Source of the DNA: Patescibacteria group bacterium
Lineage (GTDB): Bacteria; Patescibacteriota; Patescibacteriia; Patescibacteriales; Patescibacteriaceae
Reading direction: 5' to 3'
Assembly (NCBI GenBank): GCA_030583705.1
Contig: CP129471.1
Coordinates: 300,506 to 364,505, forward strand
DNA: 64,000 bases
The notes beneath the pieces were generated by a model, which saw nothing but the letters and a program-made list of their open reading frames with translations, was not told where the DNA came from and did not search any database. Shown piece after piece: positions 43,072-52,038 of this stretch. Both the position numbers and the translations under genes were made by a program. Each line of letters opens with the position of its first letter. The stretch's first letter is position 1.

Positions 43072-43722
43072 ATGACAACTAAGACATCGTCTTTTCTTTT
43101 AGCTCTCCTTATTGTTGGGGGAGTTTGGGCCGCTTTTTTCGCTTATAATATCCTACCGGATCAGGTGGTGGCGCATTGGGACGCCTCTGGCAGACCGGAT
43201 GGTTATATGGGTAAATTTTGGGCACTCTTCCTTTGGCCCATGATTATTGTGCTTTTTACGATATTCTTTGTTCTGTTACCTAAGATAGATCCTATTAAAA
43301 ATGGTATAGCTTCTTTCCGTAGGGTTTATAATATGTTTTGGTTAATTTTGTCCATTTTTATTCTTTATATTCTTTTAATTATCCTAAGCTGGAATTTTGG
43401 TTTTAAGTTTAACTTTATCGTTCTCATCTTGCCGGCCTTGGCTTTTGTCTGGTTCTGTCTAGGAGAGTTATTGGCCAACTCAAAGCGTAACTGGTTTGTT
43501 GGGATAAGGACTCCTTGGACTATGTCTAGTGATAAGGTCTGGCAGAGTACCCATTTTTTGGCTGGTAAATTATATAAGATCTCCGCGGTCTTTGCCTTAT
43601 TGGGCTTGGCCTTTAAAGGCGAGCAAGGCGTAGCTTTAGCTTTTGGTCTTATTCCCGTTATTGTTAGCGCCCTCGGATTAGTGGTCTTTTCTTACTTTGA
43701 GTATAAAAGACTTCAGAGTTAG
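43072..43722 (+). CDS. SdpI/DUF1648 family membrane protein
   Basis: 216 residues with six hydrophobic helices. LPDQVVAHWDASGRPDGYMGKF is the DUF1648 hallmark (P-x-H-x-x-x-G-x-x-D-G-y). The later NWFVGIRTPWTMSSDKVWQ is the SdpI hallmark (NxxxGIRTPWTL-S--vW). SdpI is the immunity protein to the B. subtilis SdpC toxin, but the family is broad and includes housekeeping members. No toxin gene is adjacent, so an immunity role is not shown. Confidence 0.88.
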   Translation: MTTKTSSFLLALLIVGGVWAAFFAYNILPDQVVAHWDASGRPDGYMGKFWALFLWPMIIVLFTIFFVLLPKIDPIKNGIASFRRVYNMFWLILSIFILYILLIILSWNFGFKFNFIVLILPALAFVWFCLGELLANSKRNWFVGIRTPWTMSSDKVWQSTHFLAGKLYKISAVFALLGLAFKGEQGVALAFGLIPVIVSALGLVVFSYFEYKRLQS

Positions 43723-43742
43723 TTAGAATAATTCTTGATTAA

Positions 43743-44414
43743 ATGTTTAGTACTATTATTGAACGACTTGAGGTTATTATTCGCGAGTATGGAGCCTTAG
43801 GTGTTTTTTGGGCGGCCTTTACCGAAGAAATAATCGCCCCTATTCCTTCTTCTTTTATTGCCATGATGTCAGGTTTCTTTTTACTGGAAACCAACCTTAC
43901 TTGGGGAGAAGCTTTAGGCCAAGGTTTTCTTTTAGTGGCGATACCTATGGCTCTAGGGATGACGGTTGGTTCAATAATTATTTACGGAGCTTGTTATTAT
44001 GGTGGCAAACCCTTTATTGAAAGATATGGTAAATGGTTGAGTATTAGTTGGGAGGGGATTGAAAGGGCGGAAAAGAAGTTTACTAAAGGTCGCTGGGATG
44101 AGTTGAGCATGCTTGGAGCTCGTATCTTGCCAATAGTACCCAGTGTGGCTATTTCTTCTTTTTCCGGCTTAATTAGGTACCCCATTAAAACCTTTATCGT
44201 TTTATCTTTAATTGGAGGAGCTATTCGTTCTTTAATTATGGGACTGATTGGCTGGCAAGCCAGAGACGCTTACAAGCTTTATGCTGAACGTTTTGAACAT
44301 TTTGAATCACTGTCTACCCTAATAGTTGGTGTTTTATGTCTTGGAGCCCTTGCTTATTGGTTTTATAAAAAGAAGAAAAAAGAAAAGAAGAGAATAGATC
44401 AAGAAGAAAGATAA
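43743..44414 (+). CDS. DedA family membrane protein
   Basis: 223 residues. N-terminal reentrant region WAAFTEEIIAPIPSSFIAMM, GSIIIYGACYYGGKPFIERYG, then the signature RILPIVPSVAISSFSGLIRYP (R-x-x-P-x-x-R/S with GxxRy) and IGGAIRSLIMGLIGWQARD. DedA/SNARE-associated proteins are lipid scramblases/transporters (undecaprenyl phosphate flippases for some members) in the cytoplasmic membrane. Basic KKKKKEKKR tail. The following 134 nt are purine-rich AGAATAAATA repeats with no gene. Confidence 0.88.
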   Translation: MFSTIIERLEVIIREYGALGVFWAAFTEEIIAPIPSSFIAMMSGFFLLETNLTWGEALGQGFLLVAIPMALGMTVGSIIIYGACYYGGKPFIERYGKWLSISWEGIERAEKKFTKGRWDELSMLGARILPIVPSVAISSFSGLIRYPIKTFIVLSLIGGAIRSLIMGLIGWQARDAYKLYAERFEHFESLSTLIVGVLCLGALAYWFYKKKKKEKKRIDQEER

Positions 44415-44548
44415 GAAGAGAATAAATAAAGAAGAAAACAAATAATAAGCAGTAAACAATAGAATAAACAATAAGAAAGAAGAGAATAAATAATAAAAGA
44501 TAATAAAGGATAATAGAAAATAATAATTAAATCTTAAGTTATGCAGAT

Positions 44549-46117
44549 ATGCAGATTTTAGCTGTTATTGCACCCATTGCCGTTTTGTTTTTATCGGTTA
44601 TTGCCTTTAGACGTTCGGCGTTTTTTTCGGCTACAGCGGCTTTGCTTTGTTTGTGGCTAATTTCCTCTTTCTATTGGTTAATGACTCCCACTAGACTTTT
44701 AGCTTCTTCTGCTAAAGGTTTTTTTATTGCTACCGAAATAGCCTTAATTATTTTCGGAGCTCTACTTATTTTTAACCTCCTTAAAAGAGTGGGTTTTTTC
44801 TCTTCTTTTAGTCATCTTCTCGCGGGTATCTCCAAAGATTTACGAGTGCAGGTTATTTTAATCGGTTTAACGGTTTCGGCTTTTATTGAAGGAGCTTCCG
44901 GTTTTGGTACACCAGCCTTAGTGGTTGTACCTCTTCTTATGTCTTTGGGTTTTGCACCAATTTTGTCTGTTACCTTGGCTTTAATTGGTAATTCTGTGCC
45001 GGTAATGTTTGGAGCTGTTGGATTACCGGTAGTGTATGGTCTTGGTTCGGTTTTAAGTTCGGAGCAACTGGTTTTACCTGAGTTTTTAAGAATTATCTCT
45101 TTAGTTACTCCTTGGGTGGCGGCTTTAATTGCTTTAATTTTGGTAAGTGTGGCGGTACTTGGTAGGGGAGGAGGGTTTAGAGATATTTTAAAAACAGTGC
45201 CTTTTGCTCTTCTAGCTTCGTTAGCTTTTTCCCTACCAACAATTCTAACAGCTCGTTTTTTCGGTCCAGAGTTACCGTCTTTAGTTGGCGGGGGAGTTGG
45301 TATAGTTTTAATTATCTTATTGATTCGTTCCCGCGTGGCCTTACCTTCTTTTATACCAGATTATCTAAAAGTTAAGGAAGAAAAAAGAGAGTATAAGAAG
45401 ATGGGGATCTTGTCTTTTTCTCCATACATTCTTTTAGTACTTCTTTTAGTTTTAAGTCGCTTATTCTTTTCTTCTAATCTACAAAATCTTTGGACTATTA
45501 GCTGGCCACAACTTTTCGGGCAAGTTATTAACTACAGTTTTTCACCGTTCTACTCTATCGCCTTTATCATGCTAATTACTTTTATTATATCTTGGTTACT
45601 GTTAGATAGAACCCCTAGTGGCTTAACTAAAGATTTAGGTAATTCTTTTACTAAAATAATTAAGCCATACTTTACGTTAATACTGCTTTTAGCTTTTGTG
45701 CAGACCCTGATGTTCTCTGGAGATAATTTAAGTGGTTTTGCTTCTATGCCTGAAGCGGCAGCTAAGGCGGCGCAAAGTCTTTTCGGGAGCCTTTGGCCAA
45801 TACTAGCTCCCTGGCTTGGAGCGATTGGGGCTTTTGTGGTGGGTAGTGCCACCGTTTCAAACTTACTTTTTGCCAATTTTCAATATACTACCGCTTTAGC
45901 CGGAGGTTTTAACACCACGGTAATTGTTGCCCTCCAGTCTCTTGGAGCAGCGGCTGGTAATATGATATCTCTTCATAATATCGTAGCCGCCCTAACAGTA
46001 GCGGGCTTAGTGGGAGCTGAGTATAAGGTTATACGGAAAACGATTTGGCCGTTAATTATTTACCTTATTTTCCTAGCTATAATTTTTTCAGTAATGAGTC
46101 TTTTGGGTATTTTTTAA
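44549..46117 (+). CDS. lctP: L-lactate permease family transporter
   Basis: 522 residues with about 13 transmembrane helices. IEGASGFGTPALVVVPLL is the LctP family signature; GNSVPVMFGAVGLPVVYGL and GSATVSNLLFANFQY also match. It carries lactate (or glycolate) with a proton across the cytoplasmic membrane. In a fermentative small-genome bacterium it would most likely export lactate, although import is possible. Gene symbol by family only. The chosen ATG is the second of two close ATGs; the first is closed by a TAG. Confidence 0.92.
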   Translation: MQILAVIAPIAVLFLSVIAFRRSAFFSATAALLCLWLISSFYWLMTPTRLLASSAKGFFIATEIALIIFGALLIFNLLKRVGFFSSFSHLLAGISKDLRVQVILIGLTVSAFIEGASGFGTPALVVVPLLMSLGFAPILSVTLALIGNSVPVMFGAVGLPVVYGLGSVLSSEQLVLPEFLRIISLVTPWVAALIALILVSVAVLGRGGGFRDILKTVPFALLASLAFSLPTILTARFFGPELPSLVGGGVGIVLIILLIRSRVALPSFIPDYLKVKEEKREYKKMGILSFSPYILLVLLLVLSRLFFSSNLQNLWTISWPQLFGQVINYSFSPFYSIAFIMLITFIISWLLLDRTPSGLTKDLGNSFTKIIKPYFTLILLLAFVQTLMFSGDNLSGFASMPEAAAKAAQSLFGSLWPILAPWLGAIGAFVVGSATVSNLLFANFQYTTALAGGFNTTVIVALQSLGAAAGNMISLHNIVAALTVAGLVGAEYKVIRKTIWPLIIYLIFLAIIFSVMSLLGIF

Positions 46118-46190
46118 AGGTAGCTTTATTTAAGTTTTTAATTTAGCGAATTTCTTTTCTTAACGAGGTATCTGTGGTATGATGAAGTAA

Positions 46191-47402
46191 ATGATAACTG
46201 TCCAAATGTTGTATAATATATTTAATAAAAACAAGATAAAACAAACACCTCAAATGGTTGAGGTGTTTAATAGTGGGGTAAGTAGTAGGGTAAATATTAG
46301 ACTAAATGGTAAATTATATAATAATAAGGAATTTATTCCAGGAGCTAATAAAACATCTAAAGCTTTTACCCTCATAGAACTATTGGTAGTTATAGCTATC
46401 ATAGGGGTATTGTCCACTTTGGTCATAGTAGCTCTGGGTAATTCACGAGCCGGTGCCCGAGATGCTAAAAGATTGAATGATCTAAGATCAATGACTAATG
46501 CTTTAGAGCTGTATTATGCAGATCATGGCTCATATCCTGATACCCAAGATTTTGTCTTTGGAGAATCGTTTGAATCAGGGGATACCATATACCTAGCTTC
46601 ACTTCCTCAAAACCCAACTCCTTACACAGACGGTACTTGTCCTAATGAAAACTACACCTATGAATCCACTGGTCAAGACTATGTTATTCATGGCTGTATT
46701 GGTAACCCCAACAATACTCTTTCTGCAGGAATGGTTAAGGCCAGTCCCGGTGGTGTTCAAGAAAATCCTTTTCCGATAGTGAGAGGTTTTCAGGAGACTA
46801 TTATAAGTGTTAGCCTTGTAACTCATACTGTTAATTTACCAAATTATGAAATCGGAGATTTGGTCGTTATTTTTAGTCGTCTTGGTACTTCACTTGCAAA
46901 TATTCCAACAACGCCCACCGGTTGGAATGTACTAGTCATACGAGCAAATGATGGCACAAGTACAATTTATTGGAAGATCATGAATGGTACAGAGGATTCG
47001 TCCGTCGATATATCAAGTAATACTGATCGTCGCGCAGTTCATCACTCCTATTCAATTCGTAATTTTAATGAAACAAATCCAATAAGCGGGGTTTTTGCTA
47101 GCTCTAATATAACTGATCCACCAAACTTAACCTCTGGCTTTGGAAATGTGAGTGCTTTATGGTTTGCCATGGTCGGTAATCTTGTTACTGTAAATAATCA
47201 ATATAATACACCTCCCACTAATTATAATAATTTTAAAACAGGAGTAGCTTTAAATTCATCAGGATCTACTGTTAGTGTAAGAATGGCAACAGCTCGTCGT
47301 GAGTTAGTTGCTGCGTCGGAAGATCCGGGACTATTCGGAATGACAGGAACAGCAAATCGCCCTCAGGCCGCAACTGTCGCAATTCAAGGTAGAGCTCCTT
47401 AA
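46191..47402 (+). CDS. Prepilin-like protein with a beta-rich C-terminal head
   Basis: 403 residues. The class III prepilin site is KAFTLIELLVVIAIIGVL, with Ala at -1, followed by RAGARDAKRLNDL and a stalk ending ELYYADHGSYP. From about residue 200 a separate beta-rich domain (VNLPNYEIGDLVVIFSRLG, YWKIMNGTEDSSVD, ALWFAMVG, ending AATVAIQGRAP) resembles jelly-roll phage/surface proteins. TATGAT at 46178-46183 lies 7 nt before ATG 46191, so a leaderless start there is plausible; the homologous gene at 62988 would match ATG 46206 instead. Bases 46203-46274 are repeated almost exactly after the stop. Confidence 0.83.
   Translation: MITVQMLYNIFNKNKIKQTPQMVEVFNSGVSSRVNIRLNGKLYNNKEFIPGANKTSKAFTLIELLVVIAIIGVLSTLVIVALGNSRAGARDAKRLNDLRSMTNALELYYADHGSYPDTQDFVFGESFESGDTIYLASLPQNPTPYTDGTCPNENYTYESTGQDYVIHGCIGNPNNTLSAGMVKASPGGVQENPFPIVRGFQETIISVSLVTHTVNLPNYEIGDLVVIFSRLGTSLANIPTTPTGWNVLVIRANDGTSTIYWKIMNGTEDSSVDISSNTDRRAVHHSYSIRNFNETNPISGVFASSNITDPPNLTSGFGNVSALWFAMVGNLVTVNNQYNTPPTNYNNFKTGVALNSSGSTVSVRMATARRELVAASEDPGLFGMTGTANRPQAATVAIQGRAP
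46203..46274 (+). repeat. 72-bp direct repeat, left copy (inside prepilin 5' end)
   Basis: 70 of 72 bases match 47428-47499. It holds the MLYNIF... leader codons and the dyad AAACACCTCA-N6-TGAGGTGTTT at 46243-46268. Confidence 0.95.
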
Positions 47403-47427
47403 TTATTATTAAATAATAACAACTATA

Positions 47428-47499
47428 CAAATGTTGTATAATATATTTAATAAAAACAAGATAGAACAAACACCTCAAATGGTTGAGGTGTTTAAGAGT
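47428..47499 (+). repeat. 72-bp direct repeat, right copy
   Basis: Copy of 46203-46274 with two substitutions. It starts 26 nt after the stop of the prepilin gene, and its dyad may act as that gene's terminator. Confidence 0.95.
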
Positions 47500-47505
47500 A
47501 TTTAA
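47431..47505 (+). pseudogene. Orphan prepilin leader fragment
   Basis: ATG 47431 opens a frame of 24 codons (starting MLYNIFNKNKIEQTPQ) that follows the leader of the preceding prepilin codon for codon, then ends at TAA 47503-47505 where the repeat stops. The transmembrane helix and the rest are missing, so this is a 5' remnant of another prepilin gene or a recombination footprint. Confidence 0.8.
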
Positions 47506-47526
47506 ATAAATAGCTTTATTAAAACT

Positions 47527-48099
47527 ATGTCATCTCCACTTAAAATAGCCGTTATCTTAGGCAGTACTCGTCAGGGTCGTTTTAGCGAACAACCCGGTGT
47601 TTGGATTAAGAAGAAGGCTAGTGCTTTACCTTCTGTTAATGTTCGTTTAATAGATCTTCGGGATTATCCTATGCCTTTTTTTAATGAAAGCGAATCTCCG
47701 GCTGATGCTAAAAAGCCATATGATAACTTGGCGGTTAAAAAATTTGCTAAACAAATAGCTTGGGCTGAGGCTTTTATTATTATAACCCCTGAGTATAATC
47801 ATGGTTATCCGGCGGTTTTAAAAAATGCTTTAGATTATCTATATAAAGAATGGAATTATAAGCCAGTGGGTTTTGTTGCCTATGGAGGAGCAGCTGGGGC
47901 TCGTTCGGTGGAACAATTAAAGCCAGTGGTTATTCAGCTTAAAATGGTGCCAATTGCTCCGGCAGTGCATATTAGAAATTATTGGGGTCTTTTAGATGAA
48001 AAAGGAATCTTAAAAACCGAGACCTTGGAAAAAGCCGGAGATGGCTTTTTAAAAGAGCTTATCCGTTGGGCTAAACTTTGTCGGAAGATGAGAAAATAG
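47527..48099 (+). CDS. NADPH-dependent FMN reductase-like flavoprotein
   Basis: 190 residues. Flavodoxin-like fold: ILGSTRQGRFSEQPGVW (phosphate-binding loop GSTRxgR), FIIITPEYNHGYPAVLKNAL (P-E-Y-N-H-G/S-x-P-x-x-L-K-N-A, the family signature), and VAYGGAAGARSVEQL. These enzymes reduce FMN or quinones with NAD(P)H in the cytosol. The gene is complete and has no SD. Next gene after the orphan prepilin leader. Confidence 0.9.
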   Translation: MSSPLKIAVILGSTRQGRFSEQPGVWIKKKASALPSVNVRLIDLRDYPMPFFNESESPADAKKPYDNLAVKKFAKQIAWAEAFIIITPEYNHGYPAVLKNALDYLYKEWNYKPVGFVAYGGAAGARSVEQLKPVVIQLKMVPIAPAVHIRNYWGLLDEKGILKTETLEKAGDGFLKELIRWAKLCRKMRK

Positions 48100-48123
48100 C
48101 CTTTTATTAACTACCTTAAATTT

Positions 48124-48152
48124 AAACAGTTTTTTATAAAGACTGTTTTTTA
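48124..48152 (+). terminator. Terminator after the flavoprotein gene
   Basis: AAACAGT and ACTGTTT pair around TTTTTATAAAG; followed by TTT. Confidence 0.7.
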
Positions 48153-48325
48153 AATTTACTTAAATTATATTCTAAAGCTTAATTAATTTACCCTGTTTGC
48201 CCTGTTATTCTTAAAATGTTATAATTAAATCATCTTAAATTGTTTTTAATTATCTTTAATTATCTTTGTTTTAATTAATTTCTAATTAATCCTTTGGCAA
48301 TCTTTTGCCTTATTTTATACCTCTT

Positions 48326-50011
48326 ATGATGGAATATACCAGACAAGACATTGATTGGTTCAGTGAAAAACAAAACTCTTTGGAGTTTGATCGTTTTAAA
48401 AGACGTCCAGTGGTTTATTTTTGTGCTGAATATGCCCTATCTCCGCTAATTCCTTCATATTCTGGAGGTTTGGGTATTTTAGCTGGTGATTTTGTTAGAG
48501 AAGCGCATGATAGAAAACTACCGTTTATGGCCATTGGTTTATATTATTACGAAGGCTATATTTGCGATGAACAAGGTAATCACCGAGAATGTCGAATTAC
48601 CGATCCCCAAACAGTGGGTTTTTCTCCGGCTCTTAATGAGCAAGGAGAAAGGATAATAGTTACTGTGCCGATTGGGGAAAGAATCGTTAAAGCTCAAGCT
48701 TGGCTTTATGAGAAAGGTTCCATTAAAGTTTATTTTTTAGATACTAATTTAGAAGAAAACCATGCTGAGGACAGAATAATTACTAATAGGCTTTATGTGG
48801 GTGATAAGACCATCAGGATTAAGCAAGAAATTGTTTTGGGTATAGGAGGTATGCGTTTACTTAAAGCTTTAGGTGTTCATCCTTTGGTCTATCATTTAAA
48901 CGAAGGACGTTCCGCTTTTTTGGCTTTTGAGCTTATCAAACACGAAATGATCGCCCGTGATCTTTCTTTTGATGAAGCCGGGCAGTTTGCTCGTCGTCGT
49001 ATGGTGGTTACTAACCATACCTTAGTACCAGCTGCTAACGAGGTTTATGAAGCCGAGATGTTTATCTCTTTCTTTATGCGTTATGCTGAAGAAGTCGGTA
49101 TTAACGTGAGAGACTTGTTTAAACTTGGTTTAATCGAAGAAAGTAATTCTTTTTCCATGTCAATTTTTTCTCTAAGAATGGCTGGTATTATTAACGGAGT
49201 AAGTCGTCTTCATTCAGATAAAGCCAGAGAAATTTGGCCTCAGTATCCCATGACCAGTATTACTAACGGTATACATATTGAAACTTGGGATTGTGTGGGT
49301 GAAAGACTTAACCAACCAGGAGACTTTTGGGAGATTCATCAGTCCAAGAAGAGGGAACTTTTGGCTTTAATTAAACAAAACACTGGGGTTGTCTGGAGTG
49401 AAAACGATCTTTTAATCGGCTGGGCTAGACGTTTTGCCCTATACAAAAGACCATTGGCTTTATTGGATGATCTTAAGGCCTTTTTAGAACTTAATGAAAA
49501 TAAAGATCGTCCGGTTAGAGTGGTTTTTTCCGGATTACCGCATCCTGAAGATAAGGAGGCTCAAGCGGTTTTAGCTAAACTCCAGCATATGATCGCCAAT
49601 GAATTATCCGGTCAGGTGGTTTATTTAGAGCATTACAACATGACCTTAGCTAAAAAGATGTTGGCTGGTACGGATGTTTGGCTTAATACTCCAATAGTCG
49701 GGTTTGAGGCTTGCGGTACCAGTGGTATGAAGGCGGCCTTAAATGGTTCACTGCCTTGTAGTACCAAAGACGGTTGGGTGGCTGAGGCTGAGTTATATGG
49801 AATAGGTTGGGTTTTGGAAAGCGGTTCAGTAACCCAAAGCGCTTTAAATACCATTAAAAAAGAGATAATACCGATGTATTATAATAAAGATCCAAAACTT
49901 GGTTATTCCACTGTCTGGGAAGAACATATGAGAAACGCCAGAGTAATGGTCTTAAAACAATTTAGCGCCACTAGAATGCTTAGGGAGTATGTGGAGATGC
50001 TTTATATGTAG
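48326..50011 (+). CDS. glgP: Alpha-glucan phosphorylase (GT35, short form)
   Basis: About 561 residues from ATG 48326; ATG 48329 and TTG 48305 are alternatives. YFCAEYALSPLIPSYSGGLGILAGD is the conserved opening (given here in part), then VYHLNEGRSAF, VVTNHTLVPAANE, FALYKRPLAL, and the PLP-lysine region GTSGMKAALNGSLPCS. It releases glucose-1-phosphate from alpha-1,4-glucans. The short thermophile/Patescibacteria form (about 560 rather than 800+ residues) is typical. With glgA and the GH57 gene it closes a synthesis/breakdown cycle. Confidence 0.93.
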   Translation: MMEYTRQDIDWFSEKQNSLEFDRFKRRPVVYFCAEYALSPLIPSYSGGLGILAGDFVREAHDRKLPFMAIGLYYYEGYICDEQGNHRECRITDPQTVGFSPALNEQGERIIVTVPIGERIVKAQAWLYEKGSIKVYFLDTNLEENHAEDRIITNRLYVGDKTIRIKQEIVLGIGGMRLLKALGVHPLVYHLNEGRSAFLAFELIKHEMIARDLSFDEAGQFARRRMVVTNHTLVPAANEVYEAEMFISFFMRYAEEVGINVRDLFKLGLIEESNSFSMSIFSLRMAGIINGVSRLHSDKAREIWPQYPMTSITNGIHIETWDCVGERLNQPGDFWEIHQSKKRELLALIKQNTGVVWSENDLLIGWARRFALYKRPLALLDDLKAFLELNENKDRPVRVVFSGLPHPEDKEAQAVLAKLQHMIANELSGQVVYLEHYNMTLAKKMLAGTDVWLNTPIVGFEACGTSGMKAALNGSLPCSTKDGWVAEAELYGIGWVLESGSVTQSALNTIKKEIIPMYYNKDPKLGYSTVWEEHMRNARVMVLKQFSATRMLREYVEMLYM

Positions 50012-50061
50012 CTTAATTAGAATAATATTTTCACCTAGCTTTCCCCACCTAATTTTCATCT

Positions 50062-51243
50062 ATGCTTAACCACAAAATAAAACTAAGGTTTAGAAAAAAA
50101 GAATCTGCCCAACCTCACAATAGACAGCTAGGTTTCACTCTAATAGAACTATTGGTAGTCATAGCTATCATAGGTATATTATCTACCTTAGTTATTGTTT
50201 CTTTGAATAATTCAAGAGCTAGCGCTAGAGACGCTAAAAGATTAAATGATCTAAAGGCTATGGCTAATGCTCTAGAGCTGTATTTTGCAGATAATAATCA
50301 ATACCCAGCATCTATTACCCCAGGACAACCCCTAGAGCAAGGTGGAGTAGTATATATGAGTAAAGTACCTGAAAACCCTACTCCCAGAACAGATGGTATC
50401 TGTCCAGATAGTGAATATACCTATACTGCTATTGCTCATAAACCAGGGCACTACCAATTCTCAGGTTGTATAGGTAGTAGCAGTGGTTCTTTTACAGCAG
50501 GCCCTGTTAGTTACCAAACAGACTCAGGGGTTATTAACTGTGGAGGACCCATTACTGATTTAGACGGCAATATATATAACACTGTTCAAATAGGCTCACA
50601 ATGCTGGATGAAAGAGAATCTTAACACTAAAATTAAACCAAATGGTACTTGTATTAACGGAGGAGGTAACCCTCCTTGTCCCATCGCTTCTGTTGCGGAC
50701 GATGGTCTTGGGAGATCTTGTTATTCTAATACTGAATCTATCTGCACCACCGATGGCTCTCTCTACACTTGGGCCGGAGCCATGGACGGCTCAGTTACTC
50801 CAGGAGCCCAAGGTATTTGTCCCACAGGTTGGCATATACCAACAGACGCAGAATTTAAAACCATGGAAATGCACGTTGGTCTAACCCAAGCACAAGCTGA
50901 TGCCAGCGGCTACCGAGGCACAGACGAAGGCAGAAAACTCAAGTCACAACGTACCGTTAATGGCAGTCCTCCCCCAGGTATACCAACCAGCGATCACCCT
51001 CGTTGGAGCTATCATGTTAACTTTGGTACAGATACCTCCGGCTTTTCCACCCTTCCTGCCGGCCTTCGAGATACTAATGGCTCGTCGTTCCTCACTCGTT
51101 CCACGAACGCATACCTATGGTCATCTTCATCTACTGGCGGTACGGCTGCTTGGTTTCGCAACCCTAATTTTTCTGAAGCGAGAATTCGTCGTGATGCTGG
51201 TTTATATGTCTATGCGTTTAGCATCCGCTGTCTAAAAGATTAA
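50062..51243 (+). CDS. Prepilin-like protein with FISUMP domain
   Basis: 393 residues. A basic leader, then LGFTLIELLVVIAIIGIL (Gly at -1, the classical prepilin peptidase site), RASARDAKRLNDL and the pilin stalk (ELYFADNNQYP). From about residue 160 the Fibrobacter-type FISUMP domain (TIGR02145-like) follows: DLDGNIYNTVQIGSQCWMKE, GICPTGWHIPTDAEF, GFSTLPAGLRD, a LWSSSSTGG turn, and the end FSIRCLKD. Such heads are surface-exposed modules of unknown ligand. Same N-terminal module as the prepilins at 46191 and 62988. Confidence 0.86.
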   Translation: MLNHKIKLRFRKKESAQPHNRQLGFTLIELLVVIAIIGILSTLVIVSLNNSRASARDAKRLNDLKAMANALELYFADNNQYPASITPGQPLEQGGVVYMSKVPENPTPRTDGICPDSEYTYTAIAHKPGHYQFSGCIGSSSGSFTAGPVSYQTDSGVINCGGPITDLDGNIYNTVQIGSQCWMKENLNTKIKPNGTCINGGGNPPCPIASVADDGLGRSCYSNTESICTTDGSLYTWAGAMDGSVTPGAQGICPTGWHIPTDAEFKTMEMHVGLTQAQADASGYRGTDEGRKLKSQRTVNGSPPPGIPTSDHPRWSYHVNFGTDTSGFSTLPAGLRDTNGSSFLTRSTNAYLWSSSSTGGTAAWFRNPNFSEARIRRDAGLYVYAFSIRCLKD

Positions 51244-51286
51244 TTTAACTAGTATATTATTTTTTAATACTTTATAATAAAAATAT

Positions 51287-51991
51287 ATGGCACTGGAAAT
51301 ATTCTTAGCCTTGTTAGCTGGTATCTTAACTATTGCGGCTCCTTGTATTGCTGTACCTTTGCCGATTATTTTCGCTTCTTCTTTGGGAAAATACAGTAAG
51401 CTTCGTCCTTTGTTTATAACCCTTGGTTTTGTTATTACTTTTTCTGTTTTAGCCTTATCTCTTACTTGGTTAATAAGGCAATTTTCCATTTCTCCAAATA
51501 TCGGACGTAATCTAGCAGCCGGTTTTTTGGCTCTTTTTGCTTTATTCATGATTTGGCCTGCGCTTTTTGAAAAGCTAATGAGTCGTTTTTCTTTTTTATC
51601 CACTAAGGCTACTTCTTCAGCTAGGCAAGCTGGACAAGGACCTTTAGGGGGTTTATATGTTGGTGCTATTATTGGTTTAGTTTGGGCTCCTTGTGCCGGA
51701 CCTATTCTTGGTTCAATTTTAACTTTAGTAGCTAAACAAGAAGATCTAACCAAAGCCGGTCTTTTATTATTAGCTTACGCTATTGGAGCCGGTTTACCCA
51801 TGTTAGCTATTGCCTATGGAGGACAATATGCGGCTTCTCGCTTAAAGATGGTAGCAGTTAATTTAGAGGTTATAAGAAAAATATTTGGGTTTATTTTATT
51901 ATTACTGGCTTTAGCTATTTATTTTCAGTATGATCTAAAGATCCAAGCTTTAATCTTATCTTATTGGCCTTCTTTGGTGCCAAAACTTTAG
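51287..51991 (+). CDS. CcdA-like thiol/disulfide membrane protein
   Basis: 234 residues and six transmembrane helices. The redox Cys pair of the DsbD-beta/CcdA family is visible: AAPCIAVPLPI in helix 1 and VWAPCAGPILGS in helix 4. CcdA passes electrons from cytoplasmic thioredoxin to extracytoplasmic thiols. The Cys-rich surface proteins nearby are possible clients. No extracytoplasmic thioredoxin partner or cytochrome gene is next to it. The start is ATG without an SD. Confidence 0.85.
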   Translation: MALEIFLALLAGILTIAAPCIAVPLPIIFASSLGKYSKLRPLFITLGFVITFSVLALSLTWLIRQFSISPNIGRNLAAGFLALFALFMIWPALFEKLMSRFSFLSTKATSSARQAGQGPLGGLYVGAIIGLVWAPCAGPILGSILTLVAKQEDLTKAGLLLLAYAIGAGLPMLAIAYGGQYAASRLKMVAVNLEVIRKIFGFILLLLALAIYFQYDLKIQALILSYWPSLVPKL

Positions 51992-52003
51992 AGTTAGTCT
52001 GCA

Positions 52004-52032
52004 TTGACTTTTCCCTAATAATGCGCTATAAT
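52004..52032 (+). promoter_or_regulatory. Near-consensus promoter of the candidate small RNA
   Basis: TTGACT (52004-52009), exactly 17 bp, TATAAT (52027-52032). No ORF of credible length follows before the terminator at about 52139. Confidence 0.75.
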
Positions 52033-52038
52033 TTAATT

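Noticed and set aside
43072-43722. SdpI-like protein as part of a toxin/immunity pair
   Set aside because: No SdpC-like toxin or secretion helper lies next to it; the family is widespread without toxins.
44415-44548. Purine-rich AGAATAAATAA-type repetition after the DedA gene
   Set aside because: Irregular units, no palindromes or constant spacers, so neither a CRISPR nor a satellite; no ORF.
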